Origin: Candidatus Firestoneibacteriota bacterium
GTDB taxonomy: Bacteria > Oederibacteriota > D2-FULL-39-29
Assembly (NCBI GenBank): GCA_903928075.1
Contig: CAIYPD010000093.1
Span: forward strand, 1-42,065
Direction of reading: 5' to 3'
DNA length: 42,065 bases
Positions 34,639-42,065 of the stretch are shown piece by piece. The notes beneath the pieces were generated by a model that was given only the letters and a program-made list of their open reading frames with translations, was not told the DNA's origin and ran no database searches. Within the stretch, counting starts at the first letter, position 1. Every line of letters starts with the position of its first letter. The translations under genes and the position numbers were made by a program.

Positions 34639-35489
34639 AAATAAATCCGGAAAAAACTCAAAAAATAGGCTTTGTTGCTCTCTTTATCTGCATTATCATT
34701 GCCCTGTTAGTTTTGGGCTCAATAATCTATTTTGTATTCTCAAACGGTATAACGGCGTTTTCCTGGAAATTTTTCACCGATATTCCAAGAAAATCTATGA
34801 CCGCGGGCGGGGTGGGGCCGGCTATTGTCGGCACGCTTTATCTGGTTCTGGGTTCAGTTCTGTTTGCGCTTCCTCTCGGAGTCATCACGGCGATTTATCT
34901 TTGTGAGTACTCGCCGAAAAATTTCACTTTAAATCTTATCAGGATGAGCATAAATAATCTGGCGGGCGTGCCTTCGGTTGTTTTCGGTCTTTTTGGCTTA
35001 GCTGTCTTTGTAAAACTTTTCGGTTTTCATGTCTCTATACTGTCCGGCAGTTTAACTCTGGGTATTTTGATTCTCCCGGGTATAATCTCGGCCTCCTATG
35101 AAGCCATAATCGCGGTTCCGCAATCCACACGCGAGGCTTCCTACGCTTTAGGGGCAACTCAGATACAAACAATAAAAAAAGTCGTACTTCCGACTGCTCT
35201 TCCCGGTATTTTGACGGGAATGATTCTGGCGGTAGGCAGGGCCGCAGGCGAGACCGCGCCTATAATGTTTACGGCCGTTACTTTTTACAGCAGGTCTTTT
35301 CCATCCACTATATTCGGTGAGACCATGGCTCTCCCCTATCATATATATGTCCTAATGACGGAAGGGACTCATCCGGAAGAACAAAAAGTAATTGCCTACG
35401 GCTGTGCGCTAATTCTTCTTATTCTGGTGTTAGCCGTATCGTCTCTTGCGATATATTTAAGACAGAGCCAAAGGAGAAAGTATGCTTGA
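34635..35489 (+). CDS. pstA: Phosphate ABC transporter permease PstA (first system)
   Basis: This is the second inner-membrane permease subunit, 284 residues with about six membrane helices. It shows the PstA signature [50 protein letters not shown], then [23 protein letters not shown], the EAA loop [49 protein letters not shown], and [28 protein letters not shown]. The start overlaps the pstC stop by ATGA, and its end overlaps pstB by 8 nt, so pstC-A-B are made in step. It should pair with PstC to form the transmembrane path. Confidence 0.96.
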   Translation: MKINPEKTQKIGFVALFICIIIALLVLGSIIYFVFSNGITAFSWKFFTDIPRKSMTAGGVGPAIVGTLYLVLGSVLFALPLGVITAIYLCEYSPKNFTLNLIRMSINNLAGVPSVVFGLFGLAVFVKLFGFHVSILSGSLTLGILILPGIISASYEAIIAVPQSTREASYALGATQIQTIKKVVLPTALPGILTGMILAVGRAAGETAPIMFTAVTFYSRSFPSTIFGETMALPYHIYVLMTEGTHPEEQKVIAYGCALILLILVLAVSSLAIYLRQSQRRKYA

Positions 35490-36243
35490 GGAGATAAGAA
35501 TAAAAGTCGAAAATATCAATTTTTTCTACGGTCTTAAACACGCTCTTGTGGACCTGAATATGGATATCTACAAGAACAGGGTTACCGCCATGATCGGGCC
35601 CTCCGGCTGCGGTAAGTCAACTTTTATACGCCTGATCAACAGGATGAATGATCTGGTCTCGCATACTACCCTGAAGGGCCGGATACTTCTTGACGGCAAA
35701 AATATCTTTGACCCGGATGTGGATGTGGTGGAACTCCGCAGGAAAGTCGGGATGGTCTTCCAAAAACCAAATCCTTTTCCGAAAAGTATTTTTGAGAATT
35801 TGGTCTATGGCTTGCAGATTAAGGGCGTAACCGATAAGAAGGTGCTCAATGAGAAGACAGAGACAGCTTTGAGAAAAGCCGCACTCTGGGAGGAAGTCAA
35901 AGACCGCCTGAACGACAGTGCTTTGCGTCTTTCCGGCGGGCAGCAGCAGCGTCTTTGTATAGCCAGGTGCCTGGTTGTAGAACCGGAAGTTATACTCTTT
36001 GACGAACCCTGCGCTTCTTTAGATCCGATTTCTACAAGAAAAATTGAAGACCTGATCGTTGAGCTTAAAAAAGATTATACCATCCTTGTTGTTACACACA
36101 ATATGCAGCAGGCCGCAAGAATCTCGACAAAGACGGCATTTTTTCTTCTCGGCGAACTTATAGAGTTTGGAAACACTGAAGATATTTTTACAAATCCTAA
36201 GGACAAAAGGACGGAGGATTATGTTTCGGGGAGGTTTGGATGA
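35482..36243 (+). CDS. pstB: Phosphate ABC transporter ATPase PstB (first system, all motifs intact)
   Basis: This nucleotide-binding subunit has 253 residues. All ABC motifs are canonical: Walker [11 protein letters not shown]-loop VFQKPNPFP (Gln94), signature LSGGQQQR, Walker [16 protein letters not shown], and H-loop [13 protein letters not shown]. It therefore can act as a normal homodimer, in contrast to the two PstB paralogues at 40057-40806 and 40983-41741. It ends [14 protein letters not shown], the usual PstB tail. It overlaps pstA upstream by 8 nt and arsC downstream by ATGA. Confidence 0.98.
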   Translation: MLEEIRIKVENINFFYGLKHALVDLNMDIYKNRVTAMIGPSGCGKSTFIRLINRMNDLVSHTTLKGRILLDGKNIFDPDVDVVELRRKVGMVFQKPNPFPKSIFENLVYGLQIKGVTDKKVLNEKTETALRKAALWEEVKDRLNDSALRLSGGQQQRLCIARCLVVEPEVILFDEPCASLDPISTRKIEDLIVELKKDYTILVVTHNMQQAARISTKTAFFLLGELIEFGNTEDIFTNPKDKRTEDYVSGRFG

Positions 36244-36653
36244 AAAAGTTGCCAAAGGTATTGTTTTTGTGTATCCACAATAGTTGTAGAAGTCAGATGG
36301 CTGAAGCCTTCGGGAAACTGCATGCTTGCGGGTTTTACGAGAGTTATAGCGCAGGCTCAAAACCTTCCGGAAAAGTAAATATCGACGCGACAACTTATAT
36401 GGCGGAGAGGAGTATAGATATTTCCAAAGCAACCTCAAAAAGCATCAAGGACCTGGGGATTGATATTTTTGATTATGTTATAGGTATGGGTTGCGGTGAT
36501 ATTTGCCCTCTGGTCCCGGCGAAAGAATTTATTAACTGGAATATTCCGGATCCTACGGGTACGCCTCCGGAGTTCTTTAGAAAAGTAAGAGATAAAATAG
36601 AGCACAAAATTGTTGAATTTACAAAAGCAAAATTTGGAGGCAGCAATGACTAA
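36240..36653 (+). CDS. arsC: Thioredoxin-type arsenate reductase (LMW-phosphatase fold)
   Basis: The 137-residue protein has the low-molecular-weight phosphatase P-loop CX5R in [16 protein letters not shown] (Cys11, Arg17). Additional cysteines occur in [12 protein letters not shown] (Cys85, Cys89), and [14 protein letters not shown] supplies the catalytic Asp (~104). This pattern is that of ArsC enzymes reducing arsenate to arsenite with a cysteine relay, rather than a plain tyrosine phosphatase. It sits inside the pst operon, overlapping pstB by ATGA and phoU by 8 nt, so it is expected to be Pho-induced. High-affinity phosphate uptake also imports arsenate, which makes the placement sensible. 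No arsenite exporter or ArsR is in the window. Confidence 0.88.
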   Translation: MKKLPKVLFLCIHNSCRSQMAEAFGKLHACGFYESYSAGSKPSGKVNIDATTYMAERSIDISKATSKSIKDLGIDIFDYVIGMGCGDICPLVPAKEFINWNIPDPTGTPPEFFRKVRDKIEHKIVEFTKAKFGGSND

Positions 36654-37317
36654 AGTATTCGATACTGAACTGGCAGAACTAAAAGAACGCTTGCTTTATA
36701 TGGGTGGGCTGGTGGAACTCATGATTAATCTCTCCATTAAGAGTCTTGTGGAAAGGAATGAAGATCTGGGAAAGGATTTATACAGGCAGGAGGATGAAGT
36801 CAACAGGCTGCAGATGGAGATAGATGACCGCTGTATTAAACTGATTGCGCTTAATCAACCGGCGGGGAGTGATCTTCGTTTTATTACCTCTGCGATGAAA
36901 ATAAATTCAGAGCTTGAAAGGATGGGAGATCAGGCCGTAAATATTATTGGCGCTGCAAAAGAACTTCTTAAATTTCCACAGCTTAAAAGACTTGCAGATA
37001 TAGTCCTGATGGCAAATATTACGAAAACAATGACAAAAGATTGTCTTGATGCTTTTGTGCGAACCGATGTGGGACTTGCCCGTGAAGTGCTCCTCCGGGA
37101 TGATAAGGTTGACGGGCTTAAGGATCAGATTTTCAGAGTACTCTTGACCTATATGCTCGCGGAAACAAGACATATCCCCGTAGCTCTAGAGCTCATCCTT
37201 ATATCCAGGCACCTGGAAAGAATAGGCGATCATGCTACCAATATAGCTGAAGATGTGATTTTTCTGGCTGAAGGACGGGATGTGAGGCATCACGGTCAGG
37301 AAAATTCAGCAATATAA
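36646..37317 (+). CDS. phoU: Phosphate signalling protein PhoU
   Basis: PhoU is a peripheral regulator that communicates between Pst and PhoR and restrains uptake. ATG 36646 has GGAGG (36636-36640) 5 nt upstream; the longer frame from 36610 is rejected. The 223-residue all-helical protein shows the two PhoU three-helix repeats with metal-binding motifs KINSELERMGDQAVNI (~84-99) and ISRHLERIGDHATNIAEDVIF (~185-205). The motif LIALNQPAGSDLRFITSAMKI is typical. It closes the first pst operon and is followed by 122 nt carrying the second Pho box. The second Pst system has no PhoU of its own in the window. Confidence 0.96.
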   Translation: MTKVFDTELAELKERLLYMGGLVELMINLSIKSLVERNEDLGKDLYRQEDEVNRLQMEIDDRCIKLIALNQPAGSDLRFITSAMKINSELERMGDQAVNIIGAAKELLKFPQLKRLADIVLMANITKTMTKDCLDAFVRTDVGLAREVLLRDDKVDGLKDQIFRVLLTYMLAETRHIPVALELILISRHLERIGDHATNIAEDVIFLAEGRDVRHHGQENSAI

Positions 37318-37378
37318 AGGTATTTGGCGTAAGGTGTTTTTGGAAGTTGGCCGCGAATCTGCCGGTCCCGGACTTTTC

Positions 37379-37432
37379 TTAACAATTTCTTAACATTTGC
37401 TTAATATATATTTAATATCCTTCCTGTATAAT
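37379..37432 (+). promoter_or_regulatory. Pho box and -10 element of the second pst operon
   Basis: Hexamers TTAACA (37379), TTAACA (37390), TTAATA (37401) and TTAATA (37412) repeat at exact 11-bp steps. TATAAT (37427-37432) starts 15 bp after the start of the last hexamer. The -10 box ends 7 nt before the pstS2 ATG, so the transcript probably begins at that codon. Confidence 0.88.
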
Positions 37433-37439
37433 ACCGGCG

Positions 37440-38324
37440 ATGAAAATAAAAATTATAAATATTATAGCCGTATGTCTTTGTCTTCTTGCTCTTGGCTGTA
37501 GTAAAGAGAGCCGGGATAGGGCGGCACTTGCCAAAAGCAAAAGTATCCAGATTAAAGGCTCCGATACCATAGTGAATCTGGTTCAAAAGTGGGCGGAGGA
37601 TTTTTCCGCAAAAGATACCTCCATTAATATCGGTATTACCGGCGGCGGCTCGGGGACGGGTTTTGCCGCTCTTATAAACGGCACTTGTGATATTGCGATG
37701 TCTTCAAGAAGCATAGAAGAAGCTGAAATTAAGCAGGCGGGGGAAAACAAGATATTCCCTGTTGAATACAAGGTCGGCCTGGATGGTTTGATGGTTATAG
37801 TAAATCCAAAAAATCCTGTTGGCGAGCTTACGCTGGCGCAGGTCAGAGATATCTTTATGGGCACCACTAAGAACTGGAAAGAACTCGGCGGTCCTGACAA
37901 AAAGATAGTGATGCTCTCCCGTGAGAGTAATTCCGGCACTCATATGTTCTTCAAAGAACATGTTATCAGGAAAGGCGATAAAAAAAATAAAGATGAATTT
38001 TCGCCGAGGGCGCTTTTGATGTCTTCCTCCCAGGCGATAGTTAATGAAGTAGTAGGCAATCCGAATGCTGTCGGCTATGTGGGTATCGGTTATATGTCGG
38101 CGGCGCTCAAGGCGGTGGCCATCGCAAAAAAGAAAGGGGATAAATTTATAAGTCCCGATATAGACAGTGTCCTGAGCGACAAATATCCCATCTCCAGGCC
38201 TCTATTTTTATACGCCAGCTCTAAAAATAATAAACTGGTAAATGATTTTATCGAGTACTCTTTATCCGACGAAGGCCAGAAAACTGTCAGAAAACTTGAT
38301 TTTGTCCCGTTGCGGAAATTATAG
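37440..38324 (+). CDS. pstS: Phosphate-binding lipoprotein PstS (second system)
   Basis: This is a receptor of 294 residues with a lipoprotein signal (MKIKIINIIAVCLCLLALGC, Cys20), so it is membrane-tethered, unlike the soluble PstS of the first operon. Ligand motifs are present: IKGSDTIVNLVQ, GITGGGSGTGFAALINGTCDIAMSSR and LSRESNSGTHMFFKEHV, followed by AVGYVGIGYMS. ATG 37440 has no Shine-Dalgarno, and the -10 box ends at 37432, so a leaderless mRNA is inferred. The lipoprotein signal leaves no room for a later start. It opens the pstS2-C2-A2-B2-B3 operon. A different affinity or ligand range from PstS1 is possible. Confidence 0.95.
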   Translation: MKIKIINIIAVCLCLLALGCSKESRDRAALAKSKSIQIKGSDTIVNLVQKWAEDFSAKDTSINIGITGGGSGTGFAALINGTCDIAMSSRSIEEAEIKQAGENKIFPVEYKVGLDGLMVIVNPKNPVGELTLAQVRDIFMGTTKNWKELGGPDKKIVMLSRESNSGTHMFFKEHVIRKGDKKNKDEFSPRALLMSSSQAIVNEVVGNPNAVGYVGIGYMSAALKAVAIAKKKGDKFISPDIDSVLSDKYPISRPLFLYASSKNNKLVNDFIEYSLSDEGQKTVRKLDFVPLRKL

Positions 38325-38345
38325 AATTTCAGTAAAGAGGAATAA

Positions 38346-39218
38346 ATGCTCAGTAGAAATTTCACGGATTCTTTAATAGAAAAATTGATTTTTGCCTGCG
38401 GTTTCGCAGCAATTATACTCGTTTCTTTGATTTTCTTCTTTCTGCTGCGGGAAGGGTTAGGTTTTTTTGCCCAGTACAATATAAAGGAATTTATTTCTGG
38501 CCATTTCTGGTATCCCACCTCAAAGCCCGCGGGCTTCGGTATTTTGCCTCTTATTATGGGTTCTTTGTTTGTCACCCTCGGGGCTGCGGTCATAGCCGTG
38601 CCGGTAGGAGTTATGGCAGCTTTTTATATCTCTGAAGTAGCACCTGTTGCGGTCAGAGATATTTTGAAATCAGGCATCGAACTGCTGGCGGCTATTCCGA
38701 GCGTGGTTATCGGTTTTATCGGTATGGTGACCCTGGTACCGCTGGTCCGGGTAATCTTTGATATTCCGACAGGTCTTTCGGCTTTCTCCGGCGCACTGAT
38801 GCTCGCTTTTATGGCTATGCCTACGATTGTTTCAATATCGGAGGATGCTATCCGCTCCGTACCCGGGACTTATAAAGAGGGGGCGCTGGCGCTAGGGGCT
38901 ACAAAATGGCAGACGATGTACCGGATCATTCTTCCTGCGGCAGCGCCAGGAATACTTGCGGCGGTGATGCTCGGTATAGGCAGGGTTATCGGCGAAACTA
39001 TGGCGGTAATGATGATTACAGGTAATGCGGCGGCCATACCTGATACGATATTTGATCCCGTGCGCACTATGACCGCAACTATTGCGGCCGAAATGGGCGA
39101 GACGGTAAAAGGCAGTATGCATTATAAAGGCCTCTTTGCTATCGGTCTGGTTCTTTTTGTGATAACCTTCATTATTAATTTTATAGCCGACTCGTTTCTT
39201 AACAGGGTAAAAAAGTAA
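38346..39218 (+). CDS. pstC: Phosphate ABC transporter permease PstC (second system)
   Basis: The 290-residue paralogue of the first PstC has six predicted membrane helices. The first is FACGFAAIILVSLIFFFLL, then FISGHFWYPTSKPAGFGILPLIMGSLFVTLGAAVIAVPVGVMAAFYISEVA. The EAA loop reads TYKEGALALGATKWQTMYRIILPAAAPG. PstC hallmarks MAMPTIVSISEDAIRSVP, GIGRVIGETMAVMMITGNAA and IFDPVRTMTATIAAEMGE are all retained. GAGG lies just before the ATG. The stop overlaps the next ATG as TAATG. It would pair with PstA2. Confidence 0.95.
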   Translation: MLSRNFTDSLIEKLIFACGFAAIILVSLIFFFLLREGLGFFAQYNIKEFISGHFWYPTSKPAGFGILPLIMGSLFVTLGAAVIAVPVGVMAAFYISEVAPVAVRDILKSGIELLAAIPSVVIGFIGMVTLVPLVRVIFDIPTGLSAFSGALMLAFMAMPTIVSISEDAIRSVPGTYKEGALALGATKWQTMYRIILPAAAPGILAAVMLGIGRVIGETMAVMMITGNAAAIPDTIFDPVRTMTATIAAEMGETVKGSMHYKGLFAIGLVLFVITFIINFIADSFLNRVKK

Positions 39219-40063
39219 TGAATCCAAAAACAGCCCAAAAAATAGCGTTTTCGCTCCTTTTCATTGTGACCCTGCTGATAATTGTGCCGGTCCTTTTGAT
39301 AGTTTTTATTATTGTCAAAGAAGGGGCTTCCGCGATTTCCTGGGAGTTCCTGTTTACCGCGCCTAAAGACGGGATGCGGGCCGGCGGTATCTTTCCCGCA
39401 ATTGTCGGAACCTTGAGCATCGTTCTTTGCGCTATTGCTGTGACTCTCCCGATGGGAGTGATGGCGGCTATTTATCTGAATGAATACGCCAAGGATAATT
39501 TGCTCACCAGGATAATAAAACTTTCAATTGTAAATCTTGCCGGGGTGCCTTCCGTTGTTTACGGGCTTTTCGGCCTCGCGGTCTTCGTTATGTTTTTAAA
39601 AATGGGCGTTTCAATAATAGCCGGCGCTCTTACACTTTCTATAATGGAACTTCCGGTGATAATTACAACTTCGAGAAACGCCTTAAATTCCGTACCGCAA
39701 TCTTTCAGAGAGGCTTCACTTTCACTCGGGGTCTCGAAATGGCAGACTATACGGCATGTGGTCCTACCAAACGCCCTACCCGGAATTATGACCGGCGCGA
39801 TTCTTTCTATCGCCCGCATTTCCGGCGAGACAGCGCCTATACTTTTTACCGCTGCCGCTTTTTATGTGCCGCATCTGCCGCGCTCCGTCTTTGACCAGGT
39901 TATGGCCCTGCCTTACCACCTGTATATAATTTCAACCCAGATACCGAATATGCCTGCAAATATAACTTACGGGACCGCGCTGGTTCTTCTGGTGCTCGTG
40001 CTGGCTATGAGCCTGGCTGCTATCTCAATGCGAATTTATTTCAGGAAGAAGAAAAAATGGTAG
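39218..40063 (+). CDS. pstA: Phosphate ABC transporter permease PstA (second system)
   Basis: The 281-residue permease has [74 protein letters not shown], the EAA loop SFREASLSLGVSKWQTIRHVVLPNALPGIMTGAILSIARISGETAPILFT, and VMALPYHLYIISTQIPN. These match PstA. It starts in the pstC2 stop (TAATG) and ends overlapping pstB2 by 7 nt. Together with PstC2 it offers two different coupling surfaces, consistent with two different ATPases docking below. Confidence 0.95.
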   Translation: MNPKTAQKIAFSLLFIVTLLIIVPVLLIVFIIVKEGASAISWEFLFTAPKDGMRAGGIFPAIVGTLSIVLCAIAVTLPMGVMAAIYLNEYAKDNLLTRIIKLSIVNLAGVPSVVYGLFGLAVFVMFLKMGVSIIAGALTLSIMELPVIITTSRNALNSVPQSFREASLSLGVSKWQTIRHVVLPNALPGIMTGAILSIARISGETAPILFTAAAFYVPHLPRSVFDQVMALPYHLYIISTQIPNMPANITYGTALVLLVLVLAMSLAAISMRIYFRKKKKW

Positions 40064-40806
40064 ATAAAATAGTTGCTAAGGATTTAAATTGCTGGTATGG
40101 CGGGGTGCCCTCCGTCAAAAATCTTAATTTGACCGTGTATGAGAACGAGATACTCGGTATTATAGGCCCTTCCAATAGCGGGAAAACTACTTTCTTGCGT
40201 ATGATAAACCGTTTAAATGACCTGAATTATAATTTTAAGAAAAAGGGACTGGTAACGCTTGATGGCAAGGATGTCTATTCTTTAGACACCGAGACGCTGC
40301 GTAAAAGATGCGGGATGGTCTTTGCCCTGCCTTTACCTTTACCGATGTCCATTTACGAGAATGTGGGCTATGGGCCGCTCCGTCACGGGATTAAGAGCAA
40401 AAAGTATATTGATGAAATAGTGGAGAAGTCTTTGAAAGCCGCATCCCTCTGGGATGAGGTAAAGGACCGGCTGGAGGCTTCAGCGATGAAACTTTCCGGC
40501 GGGCAGCAGCAGCGGCTTTGCATAGCCAGAACCCTGGCGGTGGAACCCGAGGTAATTCTTTATGATGAACCCTGTTCGGGACTGGACCCTATATCCACGG
40601 CTAAAGTTGAAGAAACCATGCTTGAGTTAAAGAAGAAATATACAATAATTCTCGTTACAAACAACGTTAAACAGGCCTCAAGAGTCAGCGACCGGACGGC
40701 TTTTTTCCTTATGGGAGAGATGATAGAGATAGGAAAGACAGCTGATCTTTTCCTGGCCCCGAAAGATAAGAGAACGGAAGGGTATATTATGGGGAAATAC
40801 GGGTAA
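40057..40806 (+). CDS. pstB: PstB-family ATPase with altered Q-loop and H-loop (PstB2)
   Basis: The 249-residue protein is PstB by its motifs and tail (KDKRTEGYIMGKYG). Walker A is GPSNSGKTT (37-45, Lys43), the signature LSGGQQQR (146-153) is canonical, and Walker B VILYDEPCSGLDPIS keeps Glu171. Two catalytic-cycle residues are replaced: the Q-loop reads VFALPLPLP with Ala90 in place of Gln, and the H-loop reads VTNNVKQ with Asn202 in place of His. Such a subunit would be a poor homodimeric ATPase but can donate a good signature to a partner's site. It overlaps pstA2 and is followed after 176 nt by pstB3, whose defects are complementary. Confidence 0.93.
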   Translation: MVDKIVAKDLNCWYGGVPSVKNLNLTVYENEILGIIGPSNSGKTTFLRMINRLNDLNYNFKKKGLVTLDGKDVYSLDTETLRKRCGMVFALPLPLPMSIYENVGYGPLRHGIKSKKYIDEIVEKSLKAASLWDEVKDRLEASAMKLSGGQQQRLCIARTLAVEPEVILYDEPCSGLDPISTAKVEETMLELKKKYTIILVTNNVKQASRVSDRTAFFLMGEMIEIGKTADLFLAPKDKRTEGYIMGKYG

Positions 40807-40828
40807 GGGCGAAGCACAGTAAGAACAA

Positions 40829-40945
40829 AGCACTAAATTCTAAACTAAATCGTTGTAGGAATATTGATTGCAGGCCTCACTGTTAGTTGAAATTAAATGC
40901 ATTTGTTAAATGTGTTACAACGATTTTGTTTAGTGCTTAGAATTT
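40829..40945. repeat. Inverted repeat of heptamer units between pstB2 and pstB3
   Basis: The left arm (40829-40857) starts AGCACTAAATTCTAAACTAA and ends CGTTGTA. The right arm (40916-40945) begins TACAACGATTTTGTTTAGTG and continues CTTAGAATTT. Units AGCACTA and AATTCTA appear in both arms in opposite order, so the ends can pair around ~58 nt. No ORF or clear promoter is visible. The element could reduce readthrough into pstB3. Confidence 0.65.
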
Positions 40946-40982
40946 TTATCTTAGTGATTAATTTCGAAGGATGGTGTAGTGT

Positions 40983-41741
40983 ATGTCAATTGTTGAAATT
41001 AAAAACCTGGATCTTTTTTACGGGTCTTTTCAGGCTCTTATTAAGGTCAATATGGGTATTGAACCCAACAGGATAACTTCCATGATAGGGCCTTCCGGCT
41101 GCGGGAAATCAACTCTGCTCCGTTGTTTAAACAGGATGAATGACAGTATAGAGGGGATAAAAATAACCGGCCAGATAAATATTGACGGGCAAAACATTCT
41201 CCGCAAGGATGATACTATGGATGTGGATGCCCTGCGTAGAAAAGTAGGCATGGTCTTTCAGCGCCCTAATCCTTTTCCTCTGACTGTTTTTGAGAATGTG
41301 GCTTTTGGCCTGAGGATACATAAACTCGCCAAAAGCAGTGAGCTTACCGGAATAGTGGAAGAAAGTTTAAAAGCGGTTATGCTCTGGGAAGATCTCAAAG
41401 ATAAACTTCAAAATAGCGCCCTGAATCTTTCCCTGGAACAGCGCCAGAGGCTCTGTGTCGCCCGGCTTATCGCAGTAAAACCGGATATTATCCTTTTGGA
41501 CGAGCCCTGCTCAGCGCTCGATCCTATAGCGACTGCCAGGATAGAAGAACTAATGCTGGAACTCAAGAAAAAATATACAATCGTTATAGTCACTCATAAT
41601 ATTGCTCAGGCCGCCAGGGTCTCCGATGACACCGGCTTTATGCTTCTTGGTGAACTTGTAGAGTTCGGAAAAACTTCACAGATTTTTACCTCTCCGAAAG
41701 AAAAGAAGACCGAAGATTATGTGACGGGCCGGTTTGGTTAG
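40983..41741 (+). CDS. pstB: PstB-family ATPase with degenerate signature motif (PstB3)
   Basis: The 252-residue protein has canonical Walker [10 protein letters not shown] (Lys42), Q-loop VFQRPNPFP (Gln93), Walker B IILLDEPCSALDPIA (Glu174) and H-loop VTHNIAQAARVSD (His205), and the PstB tail KKTEDYVTGRFG. The ABC signature, LSGGQ in the family, is LSLEQ (149-153). Both glycines that contact the gamma-phosphate are lost. The protein can therefore bind and hydrolyse ATP only with a signature supplied by another subunit. PstB2 supplies exactly that. GAAGGATGG lies 8 nt before ATG 40983. It is last in the second pst gene group, after a repeat element. Confidence 0.93.
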   Translation: MSIVEIKNLDLFYGSFQALIKVNMGIEPNRITSMIGPSGCGKSTLLRCLNRMNDSIEGIKITGQINIDGQNILRKDDTMDVDALRRKVGMVFQRPNPFPLTVFENVAFGLRIHKLAKSSELTGIVEESLKAVMLWEDLKDKLQNSALNLSLEQRQRLCVARLIAVKPDIILLDEPCSALDPIATARIEELMLELKKKYTIVIVTHNIAQAARVSDDTGFMLLGELVEFGKTSQIFTSPKEKKTEDYVTGRFG

Positions 41742-41745
41742 AACA

Positions 41746-41773
41746 AATTCGAAATACGAAACTCGAAACTCGA
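41746..41773. repeat. Heptamer tandem repeat (AACTCGA family)
   Basis: Four exact 7-bp units follow the pstB3 stop: AATTCGA, AATACGA, AACTCGA, AACTCGA. More scattered copies (ACTCGAAA, ATATCGAA) occur to ~41820, and CTTAGAATTT at ~41831-41840 recurs from 20658 and 40936. The remainder of the gap to 41961 is AT-rich with no ORF I can support. Confidence 0.65.
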
Positions 41774-41961
41774 AAAAATAAGAAGAAGTAAAACTCGAAA
41801 AAAAGAACAAATATCGAAGGTTTTTGTCAGCTTAGAATTTAAAGCTTTAAATTCGTTCATTTTGATGCTACAATTTATAAAGTTATAATGAAACTGTTTA
41901 ATTATCGTAAGTTTAGGTTTCACATTTTTTGTTTTGAAGTTAGAATTTGCGTTACAGAAAT

Positions 41962-42065
41962 ATGGTTCAAGCTGTTATTTCGAATTTGACTGACCTTGGT
42001 GTATTTGATATTGTCGTCCGTAACTCTTTAAAGCACTACCCGACACAGGAGGGCCAGTCTTTTTG
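41962..42065 (+). CDS. Possible start of an unidentified gene (partial)
   Basis: ATG 41962 opens a frame that runs off the right edge (MVQAVISNLTDLGVFDIVV, then RNSLKHYPTQEGQSF). It has no clear ribosome site. The frame is open from 41944, after a TAG. With only 34 residues nothing can be identified, and it could be chance. Confidence 0.25.
   Translation, partial: MVQAVISNLTDLGVFDIVVRNSLKHYPTQEGQSF

Noticed and set aside
40057-40806. PstB2 as a decaying pseudogene
   Set aside because: The frame is intact, codon overlaps are preserved, LSGGQ and Walker B are perfect, and only two motif residues are changed, in a pattern complementary to PstB3.
41738-41923. Minus-strand ORF ending in SFEFRISNLF
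   Set aside because: Peptide comes from the AACTCGA/AATTCGA heptamer repeat, not from a gene.

Overview
This window is chromosomal DNA of moderate G+C content from a Gram-negative (diderm) bacterium. Evidence for the outer membrane includes a secretin, a phosphate-type porin, a PorV/UPF0164-like barrel, lipoproteins and a near-complete type II secretion system. No rRNA or tRNA gene is visible, so taxonomy is open. The squalene-cyclase-like and NPCBM-type secreted proteins, together with abundant short-period intergenic repeats, are reminiscent of uncultured candidate phyla around the Planctomycetes/Omnitrophica/Elusimicrobia neighbourhood. That placement is an impression, not a demonstration.

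Layout, left to right. (1) 1-2863: the end of an unknown gene, a secreted alpha/alpha-toroid protein and a secreted NGD-repeat/NPCBM protein, translationally coupled or nearly so. (2) 3092-7041: a YghZ-type aldo/keto reductase next to palindromic repeats, NAD-dependent DNA ligase (ligA) and an outer-membrane barrel. (3) 7524-11555: signal peptidase I, an ECF sigma factor, its zinc-type anti-sigma factor and an HtrA/DegP protease, which together look like an envelope export and stress module. (4) 11836-22617: type II secretion genes gspE-F-G-H-I-J-K-L-M-D. No separate gspC is present, and the GspM-like protein may carry a GspC/PilP-like domain at its C-terminus. (5) 22685-29758: glycogen phosphorylase (the only minus-strand gene), a TPR lipoprotein, a GH2 beta-mannosidase and an unknown secreted protein. 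(6) 29800-41741: a phosphate regulon made of phoR-phoB, then a porin-pstS-pstC-pstA-pstB-arsC-phoU operon, then a second operon pstS2-pstC2-pstA2-pstB2-pstB3. (7) 41742-42065: repeats and perhaps the start of another gene.

The most interesting signals are these. The second Pst operon encodes two ATPases whose motif losses are complementary: PstB2 has lost the Q-loop Gln and the H-loop His, while PstB3 has lost the LSGGQ signature. In a PstB2-PstB3 heterodimer every loss would fall in one of the two composite ATP sites, as in asymmetric ABC exporters, but here in an importer. Both Pst operons have a four-hexamer Pho box in exact 11-bp register, with identical spacing to the -10 box. pstS2, ligA and gspE have a -10 box only 7-8 nt before the start codon, which suggests leaderless mRNAs. 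pstC1 appears to have a split ribosome-binding site, with its Shine-Dalgarno sequence separated from the ATG by a perfect 9-bp hairpin. Intergenic regions carry several families of decameric or heptameric tandem repeats arranged as inverted arms. One palindromic repeat family has entered the coding sequence of gspI.
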